From assembly GCA_023433775.1 (NCBI GenBank), contig JAEYTY010000160.1:1-51358 (forward strand): DNA of 51,358 nt, given 5' to 3'. A model generated the notes under the pieces. That model searched no databases, was not told the DNA's origin, and saw only the letters and a list, made by a program, of their open reading frames with translations. The stretch's first letter is position 1. Each line of letters opens with the position of its first letter. The stretch is from Pseudomonadota bacterium (lineage in GTDB: Bacteria > Pseudomonadota > Alphaproteobacteria > Rhizobiales > Devosiaceae). Both the position numbers and the translations under genes were made by a program. Below are positions 1 through 9,273 of the stretch, piece by piece.

Positions 1-395
1 GGCTTGTCCTTGCGATAGTCGGCAATTAAGCGCCGGGCAATACCCAGGCGCGCGGCCATGCCATCAAGTGAAAACTGAAGCTCGTCCATAGCCTGGCGGA
101 ATTCAGCGTTGCCGAGCGAGGCTGGCGCCAATTCTTCCAGCCAAACGGCTGACAATTCTTCACCATCCGGCCAAACCAAGGAATCCGCCGTCTCGCTGAC
201 CGCAAATTGCTTAATCAAACCAGGATTGCTGCGCAGCTTCACAAACTGCCTATGGCCTACGATGGCTGGTGTAAGGTCAATATTCTGAACTAACCCGCCT
301 CGCCACGTCACCTCGACAATCATGCCCCCTAGCAGACGTGCAGCATCAATGCGTGGCAGCGACCGTCCTCTCGAAATGAAATCATCGTCAGCCAT
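1..395 (-). CDS. DUF2442-type protein with C-terminal helix-turn-helix (3' end outside window)
   Basis: The reading frame opens at an ATG at 395 and runs off the left edge without a stop (131 codons visible). The first ~80 residues resemble the DUF2442 fold, a small domain of unknown function with the typical motif of a strand followed by DLTPAIVGHRQF. The last ~35 visible residues (MAARLGIARRLIADYRK) look like a Cro-type helix-turn-helix, so the protein may bind DNA. It overlaps the upstream DUF4160 gene by 8 bp (ATG GCT GA), so the two are translationally coupled. DUF2442 and DUF4160 genes are often neighbours and are suspected to be toxin-antitoxin-like; by that analogy this would be the DNA-binding or antitoxin partner, which is inference. 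Confidence 0.7.
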   Translation of the reverse strand, partial: MADDDFISRGRSLPRIDAARLLGGMIVEVTWRGGLVQNIDLTPAIVGHRQFVKLRSNPGLIKQFAVSETADSLVWPDGEELSAVWLEELAPASLGNAEFRQAMDELQFSLDGMAARLGIARRLIADYRKDK

Positions 396-615
396 TGAGT
401 TTGATCCAATATTCCTGCAAGAGATCGATGTTATCTTGAGCCCATTGGGTCGCCACTTCGAGGTCCTGCTTACGCAGCCTTCCGCGGCTCATTTGCAGAG
501 TTTCAATCAGGACCAGCGCTTCCCCATCTGGTGTCCAGACGTGAAAGTGTGGAGGCAAGTGATCACCAGCAAACATCCTGATCTGCAACCTTCCCAGTTT
601 CACAACCGTCGGCAT
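388..615 (-). CDS. DUF4160 domain protein, toxin-antitoxin-like
   Basis: A 75-residue protein. The family hallmark DHLPPHFHVW sits at residues 18-27, after a short basic N-terminal beta segment that starts MPTVV. I prefer the ATG at 615 over the GTG at 624 because family members begin with MPT and a G-rich ribosome site (GGTGG) lies just upstream. It overlaps the DUF2442/HTH gene by 8 bp. The function of DUF4160 is not established. The small size, the coupled partner and a palindrome 19 bp upstream of the start are the usual layout of a self-regulated toxin-antitoxin pair, but no experiment supports toxicity here. Confidence 0.75.
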   Translation of the reverse strand: MPTVVKLGRLQIRMFAGDHLPPHFHVWTPDGEALVLIETLQMSRGRLRKQDLEVATQWAQDNIDLLQEYWIKLNG

Positions 616-633
616 TGCCACCACCCCCCAAAT

Positions 634-652
634 TAGTGCGCCAAATGCACTA
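634..652. promoter_or_regulatory. Inverted repeat, candidate operator of the DUF4160/DUF2442 pair
   Basis: TAGTGC-N7-GCACTA is a perfect 6-bp inverted repeat with a 7-bp spacer, 19 bp upstream of the DUF4160 start codon. The position suits autoregulation by the HTH-containing DUF2442 protein. It also lies in the shared divergent region with ruvX. Binding is inferred only. Confidence 0.4.
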
Positions 653-734
653 TTTCAACTCCTTTATGTGGAAGCCAGCCGGTACCAGTCCCTATGTACT
701 ACTACTATATGATCACGTTTTGTTCTGGGTGTAA

Positions 735-1190
735 ATGACCGAAGTCAATCCCCTCGCCCTCATCCCCCCCGTGGGCAAGATCATGTGTCTTGATCTCGGC
801 ACCAAGACTATTGGTGTCGCGATTTCCGATGCCATGCGTTATTCGGCGACGCCCCTCGAAACCATCAAACGCACCAAGTTCACGCAGGATGCCGAGCGCT
901 TGCTGGCGCTGATCGCCCAAAACCAGGCGGTCGCCATCATTCTGGGCCTGCCGCTCAATATGGATGGCAGCGAGGGCCCACGCGTGCAGTCTACCCGCGC
1001 TTTCGCACGAAGCCTGGCGACCAAGACCAGCCTGCCCATCGCCTTTTGGGATGAGCGCCTCTCCACCTCCGCGGTAACGCGCATGATGATCGAGGCTGAT
1101 CTGCGCCGCGACCGGCGGGCGGAGATCGTCGACAAGCTGGCGGCCAGCTATATCCTGCAGGGTGCCCTGGACAGGCTGCGCAGCGCCTAG
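735..1190 (+). CDS. ruvX: RuvX/YqgF family putative pre-16S rRNA nuclease
   Basis: A 151-residue protein of the usual family length. RuvX/YqgF proteins have an RNase H-like fold. They are named as Holliday-junction resolvase homologues, but in E. coli the role shown is 5' maturation of 16S rRNA. Visible family residues are the catalytic Asp20 in CLDLGTKTIGVAISD, the WDERLST motif at 105-111, and Asp133 in the RRAEIVDKLAA segment. The ATG at 735 is the first in-frame start and has only a weak ribosome site. It converges on the DUF1467 gene, and the two stop codons share the palindrome CTAG at 1187-1190. The gatCA genes that often sit near ruvX in relatives are not in this window. Confidence 0.93.
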   Translation: MTEVNPLALIPPVGKIMCLDLGTKTIGVAISDAMRYSATPLETIKRTKFTQDAERLLALIAQNQAVAIILGLPLNMDGSEGPRVQSTRAFARSLATKTSLPIAFWDERLSTSAVTRMMIEADLRRDRRAEIVDKLAASYILQGALDRLRSA

Positions 1191-1438
1191 CGGTTCCAGT
1201 AGTGGTGGAGCGTCTCGTTGCTGATGCCCCAGAGCAGCAGCGCAGTTGCCACGGCAGCAACAACCGTCGTCAGCAATATCTTGCGAACCAGATTTGGCTT
1301 CACTGGCGCGCCGGGGTCACTTCCGGCAACCACTTCTGATCCCGCCTCGTGATGGCTGGTGCTGCCAATGGGCAGAATGGCGACGAAAGTCAGCCACCAC
1401 ATGACGAAGTAAATGGCGATGATGGAACCGGTTTGCAT
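1187..1438 (-). CDS. DUF1467 family small membrane protein
   Basis: An 83-residue protein with two predicted membrane helices (about 7-24 and 53-71) separated by a polar loop. The N-terminal MWWLTFVAILPIG motif is characteristic of DUF1467, a family found almost only in alphaproteobacteria and of unknown function. In relatives it commonly follows nuoN, birA, rnj and mce. Here it sits 112 bp after rnj on the same strand, with no mce gene between. Its stop overlaps the convergent ruvX stop. Confidence 0.85.
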   Translation of the reverse strand: MQTGSIIAIYFVMWWLTFVAILPIGSTSHHEAGSEVVAGSDPGAPVKPNLVRKILLTTVVAAVATALLLWGISNETLHHYWNR

Positions 1439-1550
1439 GACGCCTTATAGCGCGCCGTACCCGCTAATTGAAAGCGGTCAGGCTGTCGCGGTCAGCCCCC
1501 CGACCTGGGCCTCCCCACAGGGAAGGCTCAGATCGTGTGGGACGACAATG

Positions 1551-3224
1551 CTAAACTCGATGAACGAACACGCTCACATTGGGTTTGCGGCCCCAGAACG
1601 CGTTGACCTCGTTGCGGATCGCCTTGAACAGCGCAGAATTCAGCACTTCACTGTCGCTGCGGCGCTTGGGCGGCATGGACTTGAGGACATTGGCGACGGT
1701 TTCCTCGACCAGATCCGACACCGATTCGTCCTCGGTCTCGGGCAGTCCATCGATCACCAGATCAGGCCCGGAGACGATCTGGCCGCCACCATTGACGCAG
1801 AGGCTGACAATGATCATGCCGCCGAAGGACAGGCGACGACGGCCTTTGACGCCGCTTTCCTCGGGCGTGCAGAGCACCAGCCCATCGAGATAAAGCTCGC
1901 CGGTACGCACCTCGGCGGGATAGGCCATGGGCTCGGGGAAAAGGCGGACCATATCGCCATTGCGCGCTTCGCAGACATTTGGAATGCCCTCGTCGCGGCC
2001 AAGCTTGGCGTGGGCGGTCAAATGCATGGCCTCGCCATGCACCGGGACCAGCACCTGCGGCTTCACCCAGGAATAGAGCTGGCGCAGCTCGCCACGGCGC
2101 GGATGACCGGTCACATGGACCAGGGCATTGTTCTGCGTGATGACCTCGACGCCCTTGTCGATCAACAGGTTCTGGATGTCATTGACCTCGCGCTCATTGC
2201 CCGGAATGGCCCAGGACGAAAAGATCATCCGGTCGCCGGCAGTGAGATCGATCACCGGGTGATCGCCACGCGCGATCCGGGCAATGGCGGCGCGGGCTTC
2301 GCCCTGGCTGCCCGTGCAGATCAGCACGCACTTATTGCGCGGCACGCTGCGATAGGCGTCCTGGTCGAGCAAGGGTGGCAGGCCCTCGAGCATCCCCAAT
2401 TCTTTGGCGATACCCATGATGCGGTGCAGCGAGCGCCCCGACATCACCACCTGCCTTCCGGCCTGATGCGCAGCCTTCACGATGGAAACGACACGACCGA
2501 CATTGGAGGCAAAGGTGGTTACGGCCACCCGATTGGGTGACTCGGCAATAAGCGCTGCCAGCGTCGCGCCGATCTCGGCCTCGCTTGGGCTCTCGCCATC
2601 CTTCATCGCATTGGTGCTGTCGCAGACCAGCGCCAGCGGCAGAGCGTCATCGGTGCCAATGGCCTTGAAGCGCTCGACATCGGTCGGCTTGTTGACCACG
2701 GGCGTCGGATCAAGCTTCCAGTCGCCCGTATGCAGCGCCCGTCCGATTGGGGTGGTGATCAGCAGGCTGTTCGATTCTGGAATCGAATGCGCGACATTGA
2801 TCGCTTCGATCGTGAACGGCCCGATTGTGAAGGGCTTGCCCGGCTCCATGATCTTGAGTTCGACATTTTCGACAATGCCGTCCCCTGCCCGCTTGGCGGC
2901 CAGCATGGCTGCAGTAAAGGCCGTGGCATAGACCGGCCTGTCAAAGACCGGCCATAGATCGAGCACGGCGCCATAATGGTCTTCGTGGGAATGGGTGAGG
3001 ATCAACGCCAGCACATCGTCGGCGTTCTCTTCGAGAAATTCCGGATTGGCCATGATCAGCTCGATACCCGGCAGATCCGGTCCGCCGAAGCTGACGCCGC
3101 AATCGACAACGATCCACTTCCGCCGGTTCGCCGGGCCGAAGCCATAGGCGCCCATATTCATGCCGATTTCGCCAACGCCGCCAAGCGGAATGAAGACGAG
3201 TTCGTCCCTTTGGTTTTTAGCCAT
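1551..3224 (-). CDS. rnj: Ribonuclease J
   Basis: A 557-residue metallo-beta-lactamase/beta-CASP ribonuclease, full length for the family. RNase J acts as a 5'-3' exoribonuclease and endonuclease in mRNA decay and rRNA maturation; many alphaproteobacteria carry it alongside RNase E. The metal-binding signature THSHEDHYG is at residues 77-85. Further family blocks are the beta-CASP segment (about 200-400) and the C-terminal motif VHGEAMH. The ATG at 3224 begins MAKNQRDELVFIPLGGVGEIG, typical of the family. It follows birA by 75 bp and may be read through from the nuo operon, an arrangement common in this order. Confidence 0.95.
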   Translation of the reverse strand: MAKNQRDELVFIPLGGVGEIGMNMGAYGFGPANRRKWIVVDCGVSFGGPDLPGIELIMANPEFLEENADDVLALILTHSHEDHYGAVLDLWPVFDRPVYATAFTAAMLAAKRAGDGIVENVELKIMEPGKPFTIGPFTIEAINVAHSIPESNSLLITTPIGRALHTGDWKLDPTPVVNKPTDVERFKAIGTDDALPLALVCDSTNAMKDGESPSEAEIGATLAALIAESPNRVAVTTFASNVGRVVSIVKAAHQAGRQVVMSGRSLHRIMGIAKELGMLEGLPPLLDQDAYRSVPRNKCVLICTGSQGEARAAIARIARGDHPVIDLTAGDRMIFSSWAIPGNEREVNDIQNLLIDKGVEVITQNNALVHVTGHPRRGELRQLYSWVKPQVLVPVHGEAMHLTAHAKLGRDEGIPNVCEARNGDMVRLFPEPMAYPAEVRTGELYLDGLVLCTPEESGVKGRRRLSFGGMIIVSLCVNGGGQIVSGPDLVIDGLPETEDESVSDLVEETVANVLKSMPPKRRSDSEVLNSALFKAIRNEVNAFWGRKPNVSVFVHRV

Positions 3225-3299
3225 GGGTTAGTTCAGTCCTTTCGAGCGCAGCGCCGGAGCGATCATTGGTCGCCGGTCGCCTGCGCAGTTTCATTGTGG

Positions 3300-4130
3300 T
3301 CAGCTTCGGGCGCTGGCCGTTGCCCCAAAATGTACGTCCCCGGCGGTGATGGTGAACCGCGCGCCATCATCGTCGCGGATTACCAGCCTTCCGGCCGGAT
3401 CGATCGTTTCAAAAATGCCGCGGCGCACCACGCCATCCTGGCTCACGGCCACCGGTGCCCCGATGCCCGCCGCCGATTGCCGCCACTGGTCCAAAACGGC
3501 GGGAACGCCCCTTCCGTCATCCCAGAGGCCAAATATCTCTACCCAGGCATCCGAAAGCGCCGCGAATACGTCTTCGGCGCTACGCTCTATGCCCAGGGCA
3601 CGCAGGCTTGTCGCCGGATAGGGCACGCCCTCAGGCGCGGCGATGACATTGACACCGAAGCCGATGACAATGGCCTGCCGGCCCTCGGCATTCTTTTGCG
3701 CTTCCAGCAAAAGACCAGCCAGCTTGGCGCCATCGGCCAGCACGTCATTGGGCCATTTGAGCGCAATGCGCGACCGCCCATCGGCGCCGTCCGCCCCGTC
3801 TATACCGACACGGACCATGCCGCGCGGTAAAATGGTCGAGAGCGCCCGGTTCATCGCCACCCCGGCAACAAAACCCAGCGTGGCGATCAGTTCCGGCGCA
3901 GCGTCCGGCACGATCAGCAGGCTGGCCGCCAGGTTGCCCGGCGGCGAATGCCATTGCCGGCCCCGTCGTCCGCGCCCGGATGTCTGCTGCAGCGCTGCAA
4001 ACCACAGGCCACCGGGATCACCGGCGGCAGCGGCATCGAGCGCCTCGCTATTGGTGGAGCCAACCGCGTCAAAACCTTCGACGCGATAGCCTGCAGCCTT
4101 TGCCCGGATACCGAGCGCGAAACTGGCCAC
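3300..4130 (-). CDS. birA: Biotin--[acetyl-CoA-carboxylase] ligase
   Basis: A 276-residue biotin protein ligase that attaches biotin to the carrier protein of acetyl-CoA carboxylase and other carboxylases through biotinyl-AMP. The nucleotide/biotin loop GRGRRGR is at 52-58 and the catalytic KWPND at 125-129. There is no N-terminal helix-turn-helix, so it is the monofunctional type, not the E. coli-like repressor. The start is a GTG that follows the nuoN stop codon directly (0 bp gap), which implies coupled expression with complex I. The nuoN-birA-rnj order is typical of Hyphomicrobiales. Confidence 0.93.
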   Translation of the reverse strand: MASFALGIRAKAAGYRVEGFDAVGSTNSEALDAAAAGDPGGLWFAALQQTSGRGRRGRQWHSPPGNLAASLLIVPDAAPELIATLGFVAGVAMNRALSTILPRGMVRVGIDGADGADGRSRIALKWPNDVLADGAKLAGLLLEAQKNAEGRQAIVIGFGVNVIAAPEGVPYPATSLRALGIERSAEDVFAALSDAWVEIFGLWDDGRGVPAVLDQWRQSAAGIGAPVAVSQDGVVRRGIFETIDPAGRLVIRDDDGARFTITAGDVHFGATASARS

Positions 4131-5576
4131 CTAGAACAGGCTTCCCGCAGCGCTATGCGCGACATTGGCCAGCGGATTACCGACGGTGAAATAATAGGTC
4201 ACCATCAGGAACACCGACACCGACATGATGATCGTCAGCTCGCGCGGCACCGCCACGAACTGGCGCACCGGCTCGTCGAAATACATCACCTTCACCACCC
4301 GCAGGTAGTAGAAGGCGCTGACTGCCGAGGCCAGCACACCAATCACGGCGAGCACGAAGAGCTGCGCCTCGATGGCGGCCAGGAACACATGCCACTTGGC
4401 AAAGAACCCGGCCAGCGGCGGCAAGCCGATCAGCGAGAACATCAGCACGGCCATGACCGCGGCCACGAAAGGCCGTGTCTGGGCCGCGCCGGCCAGTTCG
4501 TCGATCGTTTCGACATAGCCGCTTTCCGTGCGCAGCGAGAGAATGCAGGCAAAGAGCCCCACCGTCATGCCGACATAGATCGCCATATAGATCGCCACGC
4601 CTTCGACACCCATCTGGGTGCCCGATGACAGGCCGACCAAAGCGAAACCGACATGGCCGATCGATGAATAGGCAATCAGGCGCTTGATCGACTTCTGGCC
4701 GATGGCGGCGAAGGCGGCCAGCACCATAGAGGCAATCGAGAGGAAGACAATGATCTGCTGCCAGTCGCTGGTGATACCCTGGAAGGTATCACTGACCAGG
4801 CGAATCATCAGCGTCATCGCCGCAACTTTCGGTGCCGTCGCAAAGAAGGCAGTCACCGGGGTCGGCGCTCCTTCATAAACGTCGGGCGTCCACATATGGA
4901 ACGGTACCGCCGAAATCTTGAAGGCAATGCCTGCAAGTAGGAACACCATGCCGAAGATCAGGCCAATGGACCGGCCTTCCACGGAAATGGCCGCGACGAT
5001 CTCGCCAAGATTGGTGTGGCCGGTAAAGCCGTAAACCAGCGAAGCGCCATAGAGCAACATGCCCGAGGACAGCGCGCCGAGTACGAAATATTTGAGGCCC
5101 GCTTCGGTGGCGCGCCCATCATCACGCTTGATCGCCGCCATGACGTAGAGCGACAGCGACTGCAATTCGAGGCCGACATAGAGGCTCATCAGATCATTGG
5201 CCGAAACCATGATCATCATGCCAAGCGCCGCCAAAACGGCCAGCACGGCATATTCGTATTTGTGGACGCCGTTCTCTTCCGCATTGGAATGGGCGAGCAC
5301 CAGCGACAGCGCCGCGCCGCCAATAACCAGCACCTTCATGTAGCGGGCAAAGCTGTCCACGATGAAAAGGCCATTAAAGACCACGCCATCCACCGGATGC
5401 AACACGACCAGCAGGCCCGTTGCCGCCAAGAGGCAAATGGCCAGCCAGGACACCAGCGCCGAGCGCTCCTTGTTGAGCACCACGCCAAGCATGAGCAGCA
5501 CCAGGGCTCCAACTGCCATCAGCAGTTCCGGATAGGCGGGAGCCAGGCTTGCGAAATCAGTTACGTCAGAGTTCAC
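4131..5576 (-). CDS. nuoN: NADH-quinone oxidoreductase subunit N
   Basis: A 481-residue antiporter-like membrane subunit of complex I, with about 14 hydrophobic helices. It belongs to the proton-pumping arm in the inner membrane. The typical block MLYGASLVYGFTG and the conserved HMWTPDVYEGAPTPVTAFFA region with its charged residues are present. The start is GTG, preceded by AGGAG at good spacing (AGGAGACCAAG-GTG). It is the last nuo gene, 9 bp after nuoM, and its stop touches the birA start. Confidence 0.96.
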   Translation of the reverse strand: MNSDVTDFASLAPAYPELLMAVGALVLLMLGVVLNKERSALVSWLAICLLAATGLLVVLHPVDGVVFNGLFIVDSFARYMKVLVIGGAALSLVLAHSNAEENGVHKYEYAVLAVLAALGMMIMVSANDLMSLYVGLELQSLSLYVMAAIKRDDGRATEAGLKYFVLGALSSGMLLYGASLVYGFTGHTNLGEIVAAISVEGRSIGLIFGMVFLLAGIAFKISAVPFHMWTPDVYEGAPTPVTAFFATAPKVAAMTLMIRLVSDTFQGITSDWQQIIVFLSIASMVLAAFAAIGQKSIKRLIAYSSIGHVGFALVGLSSGTQMGVEGVAIYMAIYVGMTVGLFACILSLRTESGYVETIDELAGAAQTRPFVAAVMAVLMFSLIGLPPLAGFFAKWHVFLAAIEAQLFVLAVIGVLASAVSAFYYLRVVKVMYFDEPVRQFVAVPRELTIIMSVSVFLMVTYYFTVGNPLANVAHSAAGSLF

Positions 5577-5585
5577 CTTGGTCTC

Positions 5586-7154
5586 CTAGTGCGCAGCTGG
5601 CGCGGCGGCATGCGCAGCCTCGCCCGAAGGCTCGGCATAAGCGAGTGGGGCCTGCGCATCGGCAAGGGCCACGGCGGGGTCGAGCCCCACCGAGGTCGCA
5701 TAATGGGCCACCAGATTGTCAACGGCGGCAGCGGTCGTATCGAGGATCGGCGCGGGATAGAAACCGAACACGATGATCATGACGATCAGCGGGTAAAGGA
5801 TGATCTTTTCGCGCAGATTGAGATCGAGAATGGATTTGAGGCTGTCCTTGGTCAGCGCGCCGAAAATCACCCGGCGATAGAGCCAGAGCGCATAGCCGGC
5901 CGAGAAGATCACGCCGAAGGCAGCGCCGAAGGCCACCCAGGTATTGACCTGGAAGACGCCGATCATGGTGAGGAATTCACCCACAAATCCGGACGTGCCC
6001 GGCAGACCGACATTGGCCATGGTGAAAACCATGAAGGCGAAAGCGTAGCGCGGCATCCGCTCGACCAGTCCGCCATAGGCGGTGATATCGCGGGTGTGCA
6101 TCCGGTCATAGATGACGCCGACGGCAAGGAACAATGCGCCAGACACCAGACCATGCGAGATCATCTGGAACATGGCGCCCTGAATGCCCAGGGCATTACC
6201 GGCAAAGATGCCCATGGTCACAAAGCCCATGTGAGCGACCGACGAATAGGCGATCAGCTTTTTGATATCGGTCTGCACCAGCGCCACCAGTGAGGTGAGG
6301 ATGATGGCCGCGACCGAGAGCAGGAAGACAAAATTGGCAAACTGCGCCGAGGCATCGGGGAACATGGGCAGCGAAAAGCGCAGGAAGCCGTAGCCGCCAA
6401 GCTTGAGCAGGATCGCGGCAAGGATCACCGAGCCAGCCGTCGGCGCCTGCACGTGGGCTTCCGGCAACCAGCGATGGAACGGCCACATCGGCATTTTGAC
6501 GGCCAGCGAGGCAAAGAATGCCAGCCACAGCCAGGTCTGCATCCCGACGGGGAAATCATGGGTGAGCAGCACGGTAATGTCGGTGGTGCCGGCATTCCAA
6601 TACATGCCCATCATCGCCAGCAGCATCAGCACCGAGCCGGTGAAGGTATAGAAAAAGAACTTGTAGCTGGCCTGGATACGCGCCGCGCCACCCCAGATAC
6701 CGATGATCAGGAACATCGGCAGCAGCGTGCCTTCAAAGAAGACATAGAACATGGCCAGATCGAGCGTGGTGAACACGCCGATCATCAGCGTCTCGAGCAC
6801 GAGGAAGACGATCATGTATTCCTTGACGCGCTTGTCGACGTCCCAGCTGGCGAGGATCGCAGCGGGCATCAGCAGCGCCGTCAGCACCACGAACAGCACC
6901 GAAATGCCGTCGACGCCGACGCGATAGCCAATGGAATCCCCGATCCAGTTCATGTTGACCACGAACTGGAAGCCCGGATTGGACGCATCAAAGCTCTGCC
7001 ACAGGGCCAGCGAGAGCACGAAGACGATCACGGTGATCGCCAGCGTCATCCAGCGGATGGCGTCGAGCGCCGTCTTTGGCACGAACAGCAGGATCGCCGC
7101 GCCGACAATCGGCAGGAAAGTGATGATGCTGAGGATAGAGTTCGAGAAGGTCAT
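5586..7154 (-). CDS. nuoM: NADH-quinone oxidoreductase subunit M
   Basis: A 522-residue antiporter-like complex I subunit (Mrp-type), one of the three proton channels of the membrane arm. Landmarks are the helix pair around FHRWLPEAHVQAPTAGSV and the DIKKLIAYSSVAHMGF segment that contains the conserved pumping lysine. The C-terminus is Ala/His-rich (HAAAPAAH). The start codon overlaps the nuoL stop by one base (TGATG), indicating coupled translation. Confidence 0.97.
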   Translation of the reverse strand: MTFSNSILSIITFLPIVGAAILLFVPKTALDAIRWMTLAITVIVFVLSLALWQSFDASNPGFQFVVNMNWIGDSIGYRVGVDGISVLFVVLTALLMPAAILASWDVDKRVKEYMIVFLVLETLMIGVFTTLDLAMFYVFFEGTLLPMFLIIGIWGGAARIQASYKFFFYTFTGSVLMLLAMMGMYWNAGTTDITVLLTHDFPVGMQTWLWLAFFASLAVKMPMWPFHRWLPEAHVQAPTAGSVILAAILLKLGGYGFLRFSLPMFPDASAQFANFVFLLSVAAIILTSLVALVQTDIKKLIAYSSVAHMGFVTMGIFAGNALGIQGAMFQMISHGLVSGALFLAVGVIYDRMHTRDITAYGGLVERMPRYAFAFMVFTMANVGLPGTSGFVGEFLTMIGVFQVNTWVAFGAAFGVIFSAGYALWLYRRVIFGALTKDSLKSILDLNLREKIILYPLIVMIIVFGFYPAPILDTTAAAVDNLVAHYATSVGLDPAVALADAQAPLAYAEPSGEAAHAAAPAAH

Positions 7155-9262
7155 CAGATCAGTCCCCCGGACAGAATGGCCCAGGTCAACAGCGCCGCAA
7201 TGCCGATGAGCATGGCGAAGGCATAGTGATAGAGATAGCCGGACTGCAACTTGACCACCCAGCCGGTGACATTCTGTACGCGACGGCCAAGGCCCTCGGT
7301 GATCTTGCCGTCCACCAGCCAGTCATCAAAACCCTTCCAGATGGCATTGCCGATCCAGAGCGCAGGCTTGACGAAAATGGCGTTGTACAGCTCATCGAAA
7401 TACCACTTGTTGAGCAGGAACTTGTAGAGACCGGGATTGGTCGCAGCCAGGCGAGCCGGAAGCTCGGGGCGGCGGATATACATGATATAGGCGGCGACAA
7501 AGCCGATGATCATGGCAAAGGTCGCGCTCCACTTCACCCAGAGCGGCACATGGTGCGCGTCTTCAATGATCTGGTGATCGACATAGATCGAGCCGGCGAA
7601 GAAGTGTTCGATATGCTCCACGTCGTGGAAGAACATGCCATAGAACACCACGCCCGCCAGCACTGCGCCAACGGCCAATACATAAAGCGGGATCAGCATG
7701 ACATTGGGCGATTCATGCGCATTGTCATAGGCCGAGCCGTGATGGCCATGGTGACCGTGATCGTCAGCATTGCTGTCGTCGAGCGGTTCGTCATGGCTTT
7801 CAAGCGCCGCGTGTGCCGGGTCCGGATGCGGACCTTCGCCATGGTGCTGCGCATCGCGCGGCGAGCCATGGAAGGTCAGGTGCACCAGACGCCAGGAATA
7901 GAAGCTGGTGAACAGCGCCGCGATGACCAGCAGCCAGAAGGCCAGCGAGCCAACATTGCCACCGAACGCATAGGCGCTTTCGATGATCGCGTCCTTTGAG
8001 AAGAAGCCGGCAAAGCCAAAATTCGTCCCCGGAATGCCCACGCCGGTCAGCGCCAGCGTGCCGATCAGCATCATCGCATAGGTGATGGGGATCTTCTTGC
8101 GCAGCCCGCCCATGTTCCGCATGTCCTGCTCATGGTGCATCGCATGGATGACAGCGCCGGCGCCAAGGAACAACAGCGCCTTGAAGCAGGCGTGGGTAAA
8201 GAGATGGAAGACGCCGGCTGAATAGGCACCCGTCCCCAAAGCCACGAACATGTAGCCGAGCTGCGAACAGGTCGAATAGGCGATGACGCGCTTGATGTCG
8301 TTCTGCACCAGGCCGACCGTCGCCGCAAAGAATGCGGTGATAGCGCCGATGACGATAACGACGGTCAGGGCGAAGGGCGAAGTTTCAAACAGCGGCGACA
8401 GGCGCGCCACCATGAAGACGCCAGCCGTCACCATGGTCGCAGCATGGATGAGCGCCGACACGGGCGTCGGGCCTTCCATGGCGTCCGGCAGCCAGGTGTG
8501 GAGCAGGAACTGCGCCGACTTGCCCATGGCGCCCATGAACAGCAGCAGGCAGATGACAGTCATCGCGTCGAGTTCCCAGGACAGGAACTGGATCACCGGC
8601 AAGCCGGTTTCGGCGAAGCCATCAGCGGCCTGGAAAGCGCCGTCGAAGTCGATATGGCCCAGCACCATGAAGGCGCCAAAAATGCCAAGCGCGAAGCCAA
8701 AATCACCGACACGGTTGACGATGAAGGCCTTCATTGCGGCAGCGGTGGCCGAGGGCCGCGTGTACCAGAAGCCGATGAGCAGATAGGAGGCGAGACCCAC
8801 CCCTTCCCAACCGAAGAACATCTGCAGGAAGTTGTCGGCGGTCACCAGCATCAGCATGGCGAACGTAAAGAGCGAGAGATAGGCAAAGAAGCGCGACCGG
8901 TGCGGATCCTCTGCCATGTAGCCGATGGAATAGATGTGCACGAGAGCGGACACGGTGTTGACCACCACCAGCATGATCGCGGTCAGCGTGTCGACGCGCA
9001 GGACCCAGCGCAGGTCCATGTCGCCGACCTGAATCCAGCGCATGACCTCGACCTTGACCACAGCCGCATGGCCATCGCCGACGGCGCCCACAAGCCCGTC
9101 GCCAAAGGCAACCGGAATGAACACAACCCAGCTCAGCACGGCGGCAATAATCAGCAGCCCGGTGGTGATGAACTCGCTCGGACGGTGTCCGATAGTGCGG
9201 CCCAGCAGCCCTGCAACAAGCGCCCCGATAAGGGGCAGAAATACAATCGCTTGAATGATCAT
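7154..9262 (-). CDS. nuoL: NADH-quinone oxidoreductase subunit L, with histidine-rich loop
   Basis: A 702-residue protein, somewhat longer than E. coli NuoL (613). It is the distal antiporter-like subunit with the long lateral helix near its C-terminus. Core motifs are HTWLPDAMEGPTPVSALIHA and DIKRVIAYSTCSQLGYMF. A hydrophilic loop at roughly residues 467-513, between late helices, is rich in His, Asp and Gly (for example DDHGHHGHHG) and accounts for part of the extra length. Such His-rich loops occur in some alphaproteobacterial NuoL proteins; metal or proton binding would be a guess. It is followed by nuoM with a one-base overlap. Confidence 0.97.
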   Translation of the reverse strand: MIIQAIVFLPLIGALVAGLLGRTIGHRPSEFITTGLLIIAAVLSWVVFIPVAFGDGLVGAVGDGHAAVVKVEVMRWIQVGDMDLRWVLRVDTLTAIMLVVVNTVSALVHIYSIGYMAEDPHRSRFFAYLSLFTFAMLMLVTADNFLQMFFGWEGVGLASYLLIGFWYTRPSATAAAMKAFIVNRVGDFGFALGIFGAFMVLGHIDFDGAFQAADGFAETGLPVIQFLSWELDAMTVICLLLFMGAMGKSAQFLLHTWLPDAMEGPTPVSALIHAATMVTAGVFMVARLSPLFETSPFALTVVIVIGAITAFFAATVGLVQNDIKRVIAYSTCSQLGYMFVALGTGAYSAGVFHLFTHACFKALLFLGAGAVIHAMHHEQDMRNMGGLRKKIPITYAMMLIGTLALTGVGIPGTNFGFAGFFSKDAIIESAYAFGGNVGSLAFWLLVIAALFTSFYSWRLVHLTFHGSPRDAQHHGEGPHPDPAHAALESHDEPLDDSNADDHGHHGHHGSAYDNAHESPNVMLIPLYVLAVGAVLAGVVFYGMFFHDVEHIEHFFAGSIYVDHQIIEDAHHVPLWVKWSATFAMIIGFVAAYIMYIRRPELPARLAATNPGLYKFLLNKWYFDELYNAIFVKPALWIGNAIWKGFDDWLVDGKITEGLGRRVQNVTGWVVKLQSGYLYHYAFAMLIGIAALLTWAILSGGLI

Positions 9263-9273
9263 AGCGGGTGCTC

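Noticed and set aside
1413..2540. A 375-codon plus-strand frame opposite rnj
   Set aside because: RNase J motifs are intact on the minus strand; the frame is a shadow.
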